The notes under the pieces are model-generated. The model was not told the DNA's origin and did not search any database. It saw only the letters and a program-made list of their open reading frames with translations. Made by a program: the position numbers and the translations under genes. Below are positions 59,101-64,000 of a stretch of DNA of 64,000 nt, piece by piece. Source of the stretch: Amphibalanus amphitrite (lineage: Eukaryota; Arthropoda; Thecostraca; Balanomorpha; Balanidae); contig NW_024881567.1 of the NCBI RefSeq assembly GCF_019059575.1, forward strand, positions 963,001 to 1,027,000, given 5' to 3'. Numbering within the stretch: position 1 is the stretch's first letter; each line of letters opens with the position of its first letter.

Positions 59101-62100
59101 ATGGATAGTATAAAAATTCTCTCAATGAACTGTCGCGGTCTAAGTGGCCTTCAGAAAAGACGGGATGTCATGCATTATCTTCGAAACCAAAATTACGATG
59201 TTGTCTTTTTGCAAGATACGCATATGACAGAGCAAGCGCTGCCTTATTATAATAACCTCTGGAGAGGAAAATGTTATCATTCATGTTACAGCTCCTGTAG
59301 CCGTGGATGTTCAATACTGTTTAACATTAACACGCAGCACCAAGTCATCAAAGAAATCAGTTCACGCTGCGGAAATTACCTTATAATAATATCAAAGATC
59401 CATTCTGAGACTTTTGCGTTCGTATGCATATATGGTCCAAACAAAGACCAACCTAGCTTCTTCAAGGAAGTATTTTCTCACTTGTCAGAAATTGAAATTG
59501 ACCACACGATACTAGGTGGAGATTTCAATTTCATCATAGACCCGACGATTGACGCGTTAAATTACGCACGAGAAAACAACGTGAACTCAAGACAACAATT
59601 TATGCAATTGGCAAAACAATATAGCATGGTTGATATTTGGAGACAATTGAACCCCCAGGAGAGGAAGTATACCTGGACACGTAAAAACCCATTTAAATGC
59701 GGTCGTCTTGATATGTTGTACGTGAACGAACAGCTAACTAACAGAGTAGCAGATGCAAACATTGTCTCCGGATATAGGACAGACCATTGTGCAGTTACCT
59801 TAACGATACAAACGAAACAGCATCAAAGAGGAGGTGGTTTATGGATGTTCAATACTTCCCATTTATCAAAACAAGAGTACATCGAACGAATCAAAACATG
59901 CATTCATAATACAATAAAACAATACGCGGTACCAGTATATGAATCAAACGTTTACACAAATTACAAGAACTTTAGTACCATACAGCTAACGATAACAGAT
60001 TGCCTGTTCTATGAAACACTCATTATGATGTTAAGGGGAGAAAGCGTCAAATTTTCAAAACAAATAGCCAGACAGAACAGAGCAAAAGAAGACCAACTTA
60101 AAAATGAAATCGACAAAGCGCAGCAAAAATTCAACGAAACAGCGTCGGAGAATGACCTGAATTGCCTTGAAATTGCAAAAACTAAGCTAGAAGAGTTCAG
60201 AAGCCCCATTGTTGATGGTTTAATAGTTCGTTCTAGAGTAGCATGGCATGAACAAGGAGAGAGAAGTTCTAAGTATTTTCTGTCATTAGAAAAAAGAAAT
60301 GCTTGCGCAAAGTCTATTCAATTTATTAAAGACGGTGATAAGACAATTACAAATATCAACACGATTCTTAAACGATTTTCAGAACACATGGAAAACAAAT
60401 ATAGTAAGGATGACAATATTAGATGTGAGCAAAACTTAATTGCGAAAAACATAAGCAACCAATTGACCATGTCGGACTGCGAGAATTTAGATACTGAAAT
60501 AACACTGAAAGAATTAACGGAAGCTCTTTACAAGATGAAAAAAGGGAAGACGCCTGGATCTAATGGGTTTCCCGTTGAATTTTTTAGAACTTTCTGGTAT
60601 GAATTGGGGCCATTTTTGCATCGAGCTTTTATCGCATCTCTAACAAAACAGCAAACACTAGCGTCACATAGAGAGGGAGTAATCAAACTAATACCAAAAC
60701 AAGGGAAGTCGCCTTACGATATCAAGGGCTGGCGCCCTATCACATTACTAAATGTTGATTATAAAATCGTATCCACAGCAGTCGCCATCCGGCTTAGAGG
60801 TATTATCAGTACAATAATAAGTCCCTGTCAAACTGCATACATTTCTGGCAGATATATCGGAGAGAACTCTAGGTTAGTGTATGATATACTGACAATAGGA
60901 AAACAGAGAAAAATGAACGGAATGATTGCTGCAGCTGATTTTGAAGCGGCATTCGAATCAGTTTCATGGGAATATCTTACGTCAGTGTTAGAAAATATGA
61001 ACTTTGGAACGAGGTTCATAAGCATCATTAAGTTATTGTATTTGAATCACCAAAATTTTTCTCGGATCATGATAAACGGACACCTCGGACCTCAAATATT
61101 TTTACATAGAGGAATTCGACAAGGTGATCCGTCATCGGGTTATTTATTTAACATTGCTGCGGAAGTGTTAGCAGGAATGATCATTCACTCATCGAAATTA
61201 AATGGAATAAATATGTCTCCCCAAAAACAAGTACGCATATCTCAGTATGCGGACGATACATTATTATTTTTGGACGGGTCTGATGAGTCTCTGAAAGGAG
61301 CTATGCACGAACTAGATCAATTCACTCGCATATCGGGGCTCAAAGTTAATATAAATAAAACATCTTGTTTGCCTTTCGGTATGCTTACTAAGGATTGCAT
61401 TCCTACAGACTTGGGTATAAAAATAGTAGACGAGCTTAAAGTTCTGGGAATAATTATATCAAATAATCTAGACAAAATTACAATTAGAAATATTGAAGAA
61501 AAAATGATATCAGTACGTAAAGACTTGTATCAATGGAAAAGACGAAACCTCACTCCGATAGGCAAAATATGCATAATCAAAGCAATGATAATTTCTAAGC
61601 TAGTGCATCTTTTCATATCCTTACCAAATCCACCAAAAGAGTTCTTTAAAGAAATTGAAGGTTTGATTTTCGATTTTATTTGGCACGGTAAGAGGGATAA
61701 AATCAAACGTACAAAACTCATGCAGGGCTACGGACAGGGTGGATTAAAAATGATAAATATGAGAGCGTTTATTGATAGCATGAAGTTAACATGGCTCAAG
61801 CGTTTCATTTCCTCTACAGGAGATTGGACAGAAATAGCGAGGACACAATTACCCCCTGGATATCAACTTCTTACGTACGGCAAAGAAAAACTGAAATCTA
61901 TCAAAAGTAAAATCACAAATAAATTTTATGTTGATGTAATGGACGCTCTAATAAGATTTACCACGTATTATAAGCCCAGTAGTGAGGAAATACTAACGGA
62001 GACTCTATGGTTTTCTGACCATTCAGGATTTGCCAACAGCATAATCAGGGAATGGAATACGAAAGGATTGCGCTTTGTATCCGACTTGTTTGACCATAGA

Positions 62101-62892
62101 ACCCGGAAGTTGCTCACAAGAGAAGAATTAAAGGAAAGATTTAATATAAAAATAGATTTCTTGAATTATGAAAGACTTGTGCAAAAACTGCCAGAGAACT
62201 TGGTAAATAACGCTACCAACGACCTTAGCAGTCCTATCATACCTTATAAAATACAAGCAGTAATGCATGGAAAAGCATTTACGAAGCTTGCATATGAAGT
62301 CCACCTAAAAGCAGCAACATCAAATTATAAGTATGTGAATCAACGAATTGAAAGCAAATGGGAAAATGATGTTGGACAATATGAGAACGGTTCGTTATTA
62401 ACCATAATGAATGCCACGAAGTCAACATATCTTTTGTATTTCCATTATAAAATAATCAACAGAATTTATCCCACAAACAAATTGCTAGTATTTATGAGTA
62501 TTGCAGAATCGAGTGATTGTTCTTTTTGCCAAAACGAGGTAGAAACTATCGCGCATCTTTTTTGGTATTGTCCAAAAACTCAATATTTTATTCGAAATAT
62601 ACTTTCGCACATGAAAGAACATTATGAAAAAACAATCTGTGTAAATGAAATGAATTGGTTCTTCTTAACAGACCTTTCAAGCGTTGACGTTTTAGTCATC
62701 ACCTTAGCCAAATATGTCATACATCAAGCACGAAAACAAAACAGCATTCCAACGTTAGCAGCAGTGATGAATGTACTGAAAGCGGAAGTGACAAAAGAAT
62801 ACCACGGATGTAGATCTAATGGAAATGTGGATGCTTTTAGGAAGAAGTGGGGAAAGCTTGTGAAAATAATCGAAGGAGATACAGTTACGTGA
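59101..62892 (+). CDS. Complete ORF2 protein of an L1/Tx1-type retrotransposon (1,263 aa)
   Basis: One uninterrupted frame from ATG 59101 (MDSIKILSMNCRGL) to TGA 62890. AP endonuclease at residues 1-235: MNCRG, FLQDTHM (Asp where Glu is usual), YGPN, LGGDFNF, RLDMLYV, RTDHCAV. RT at about 470-770: KKGKTPGSNGFPVEFF, WRPITLLNVDYKI, AADFEAAFESV (catalytic Asp), GIRQGDPSSGYLF, ISQYADDTLLFL (YADD), and LKVLGI in the thumb. A zinc-ribbon-like CSFCQNEVETIAHLFWYC lies near 1140-1157. The GIRQGDP and QYADDT signatures and the C-terminal Cys motif place it with L1/Tx1 elements. It is the only large intact ORF in the window. The protein would nick chromosomal DNA and copy its RNA into the site. Confidence 0.95.
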   Translation: MDSIKILSMNCRGLSGLQKRRDVMHYLRNQNYDVVFLQDTHMTEQALPYYNNLWRGKCYHSCYSSCSRGCSILFNINTQHQVIKEISSRCGNYLIIISKIHSETFAFVCIYGPNKDQPSFFKEVFSHLSEIEIDHTILGGDFNFIIDPTIDALNYARENNVNSRQQFMQLAKQYSMVDIWRQLNPQERKYTWTRKNPFKCGRLDMLYVNEQLTNRVADANIVSGYRTDHCAVTLTIQTKQHQRGGGLWMFNTSHLSKQEYIERIKTCIHNTIKQYAVPVYESNVYTNYKNFSTIQLTITDCLFYETLIMMLRGESVKFSKQIARQNRAKEDQLKNEIDKAQQKFNETASENDLNCLEIAKTKLEEFRSPIVDGLIVRSRVAWHEQGERSSKYFLSLEKRNACAKSIQFIKDGDKTITNINTILKRFSEHMENKYSKDDNIRCEQNLIAKNISNQLTMSDCENLDTEITLKELTEALYKMKKGKTPGSNGFPVEFFRTFWYELGPFLHRAFIASLTKQQTLASHREGVIKLIPKQGKSPYDIKGWRPITLLNVDYKIVSTAVAIRLRGIISTIISPCQTAYISGRYIGENSRLVYDILTIGKQRKMNGMIAAADFEAAFESVSWEYLTSVLENMNFGTRFISIIKLLYLNHQNFSRIMINGHLGPQIFLHRGIRQGDPSSGYLFNIAAEVLAGMIIHSSKLNGINMSPQKQVRISQYADDTLLFLDGSDESLKGAMHELDQFTRISGLKVNINKTSCLPFGMLTKDCIPTDLGIKIVDELKVLGIIISNNLDKITIRNIEEKMISVRKDLYQWKRRNLTPIGKICIIKAMIISKLVHLFISLPNPPKEFFKEIEGLIFDFIWHGKRDKIKRTKLMQGYGQGGLKMINMRAFIDSMKLTWLKRFISSTGDWTEIARTQLPPGYQLLTYGKEKLKSIKSKITNKFYVDVMDALIRFTTYYKPSSEEILTETLWFSDHSGFANSIIREWNTKGLRFVSDLFDHRTRKLLTREELKERFNIKIDFLNYERLVQKLPENLVNNATNDLSSPIIPYKIQAVMHGKAFTKLAYEVHLKAATSNYKYVNQRIESKWENDVGQYENGSLLTIMNATKSTYLLYFHYKIINRIYPTNKLLVFMSIAESSDCSFCQNEVETIAHLFWYCPKTQYFIRNILSHMKEHYEKTICVNEMNWFFLTDLSSVDVLVITLAKYVIHQARKQNSIPTLAAVMNVLKAEVTKEYHGCRSNGNVDAFRKKWGKLVKIIEGDTVT

Positions 62893-63006
62893 ACTTGTTT
62901 TATTCCTACACCGTTCAAAAAAAAAAAAACGTTAAAAAGTGCTGCAAAGCATATGGAGACCTTCCTTAGCTGTTTTCTTTATAGCATGTAGCGTGTCTCG
63001 CCTGCG

Positions 63007-63102
63007 CGACACACACACATACACACACACACACACACACACGGCACACACCTACACACACACGCACACACACTCACACACACCTACACCCCCCCACACA
63101 CA

Positions 63103-63156
<54 letters not shown>

Positions 63157-63195
63157 ACACACACACACGCACACGCACACGCACACACATACGCA
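63007..63195. repeat. (AC)n microsatellite
   Basis: About 190 bp of CA/AC repeats occur with CACACCC, CATACA and CACGCA interruptions, in the 3' part of the retrotransposon. Periodic variants continue to about 63300. Confidence 0.95.
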
Positions 63196-63628
63196 CAAGC
63201 ACCTAAACTGATACAAACACATTGCACAAGCACACCGACACATGCATATACGCACACAGTCACAAACACAACCCAGTACAAACAGAAATGCCTACACATA
63301 CATAAATGCAATCATTCCGTTTCTTTAACAGTGTAGTTTATGTTGTCTGTTTAATTACTTGTTTGTTTGGTTGCTCTTTGCTCACCTAGGTTACTGTTTG
63401 TTGTGTTTGAACGGAAGATTGTTGAACGTTACTGTGTTTGAACGCCGGCCTGTGGCGGAGCCCTGAGTTTTGCCGAGCATTGGGCCCCCGCCCCTATGAC
63501 CCATCCGGGCCAACCTGGGTACCGGTCCCAATTGAAAGGGACCGGTCGGCCGCCCGGGCGGGCGGGGCGCCGGCCTGTCGAGTGTCGGGTCGGGTCGGCG
63601 CTCCCCTCGCCCGGGCGGTGGTTAGGGG

Positions 63629-63660
63629 GCACCCCCGGGAAAAATGATTTTCCGGGGGTG
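63629..63660. other. GC-rich stem-loop in the 3' region of the retrotransposon
   Basis: CACCCCCGGGAAAA is followed after a short loop by TTTTCCGGGGGTG, a near-perfect hairpin with a 13-bp stem. It sits in a GC-rich block (63440-63690) whose composition differs sharply from the AT-rich ORF2. Confidence 0.75.
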
Positions 63661-63913
63661 CGGGCGGGGGCCCGCGGCCCGTGATTCGTTACGCCAGCGA
63701 ACAATCGAAACGGAGGGAGCGGCGCCCGCTCACTGTCTTCGACAATCGAGTTTACTATGTTGTGCATGCTGTGTGTCCTGCTATGCATATGCTGACGATC
63801 TCAACCCCGGCCAGAAATAAGCGGTATATTACTGCACGCTGTTGCAGTTTGTGTCAGCGATTTGTGTTTGGTGATTGTGTTCTGTGCAATAAGCTGTGAA
63901 GTGTGCCGTGTCC

Positions 63914-63939
63914 AATAAACTTCAGCGAATGTGAAAAAA
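63914..63939 (+). terminator. Poly(A) signal and poly(A) tail
   Basis: AATAAA is followed by a short A tract that directly abuts the second target duplication. Confidence 0.8.
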
Positions 63940-64000
63940 AACATCTTCATTTTTAAAGCAATCAAGACGTAACAAAAAAAGGTTATACGTGATTCTACTT

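Larger units (their letters stand above)
58820..63939 (+). mobile_element. L1/Tx1-type non-LTR retrotransposon with 14-bp target duplication
   Basis: The target duplication AACATCTTCATTTT lies at 58806-58819 and 63940-63953. The right end has AATAAA (63914-63919) about 15 bp before a poly(A) that abuts the second duplication, as expected for target-primed reverse transcription. From left to right it holds an ACAY-type simple repeat, a 120-bp leader, the ORF2, an A13 run (62918-62930), an AC microsatellite and a GC-rich 3' segment. No ORF1 is present. Either all of it is one element with a long 3' UTR, or an ORF2-bearing element inserted into the microsatellite of a smaller retroposon. Confidence 0.75.
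58591..64000. mobile_element. Family G element G3 (reverse orientation), interrupted by a retrotransposon and cut by the window end
   Basis: G sequence in reverse complement occupies 58591-58819 and 63940-64000, joining at AACATCTTCATTTT. The order matches G1 reversed: CTTTCAGTACC, ATCAATTTGACAC, GACGTTTTAGTGACGTCATG, CGCCGCTAACATC, then AATCAAGACGTAACAAAAAA. Confidence 0.75.

Noticed and set aside
63052-63311. Cys/Val- and His/Thr-repeat ORFs
   Set aside because: Direct translations of the (AC)n microsatellite.

Overview
The window looks like a transposon-saturated stretch of an invertebrate nuclear genome. The evidence is Penelope-like elements with GIY-YIG endonuclease, several non-LTR retrotransposon clades, hAT-like elements with 8-bp target duplications, many TTAA-flanked repeats, AC and CT microsatellites, AATAAA/poly(A) 3' ends, and one fragment with consensus splice sites. 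I see no bacterial operons, no rRNA, tRNA or CRISPR, and no LTR element. The phylum cannot be fixed from the sequence. Almost all ORFs longer than 60 codons are accidents inside repeats. The only host coding sequence I can defend is a 133-bp aminotransferase-like exon at 24657-24789.

Layout. (1) 1-1995: repeat family F split by a 1.17-kb TTAA element (family G). (2) ~2650-10423: a decayed Penelope-like element cut in two by a 6.4-kb hAT-like element, which itself holds a small hAT, a TTAA element and, inside that, a 3,092-bp hAT. (3) 11031-24350: a D-family relic whose single TTAA now carries three abutting TTAA elements (A, E1, F2). E1 contains a 5'-truncated non-LTR element carrying further insertions, giving seven nested levels. 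(4) 24360-31274: the host exon, then a 6.5-kb segment bounded by inverted arms with GCTCAA/TTGAGC stem-loops, holding the second 3,092-bp hAT copy. (5) 31363-35627: an E copy holding an inverted Penelope pair with a 12-bp target duplication; one Penelope arm holds a D element. (6) 35628-50425: a minus-strand non-LTR RT split in frame by a 13.4-kb TTAA element. That element contains an AC/CpG-biased repeat, a full-length but frame-broken ORF1+ORF2 retrotransposon with RNase H, a dense CACGTG cluster, a CT microsatellite and a D copy. (7) 50426-57438: fragments of F, E and non-LTR elements, and hAT MITEs with GGAGTC arrays. (8) 57439-64000: H and G family repeats, the G copy interrupted by a 5.1-kb retrotransposon with an uninterrupted 1,263-codon L1/Tx1-type ORF2.

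The recurring theme is a super-family of about 0.5-1.5-kb non-coding TTAA elements (here named D, E, F, G, H, I, J, L, S). They share CCCGCGC- or CCCTCGCC-type termini, subterminal G-run/C-run hairpins whose core differs by family, a GGCGGCGC-N3-GCGCCGCC palindrome near one end, and internal arrays of AGGTCA, the nuclear-receptor half-site. They encode nothing I can recognise and must depend on a transposase from elsewhere. They supply the TTAA sites into which later elements insert, which probably explains the stacking. Family letters are labels for this report only. All boundaries come from reading termini and target duplications by eye.
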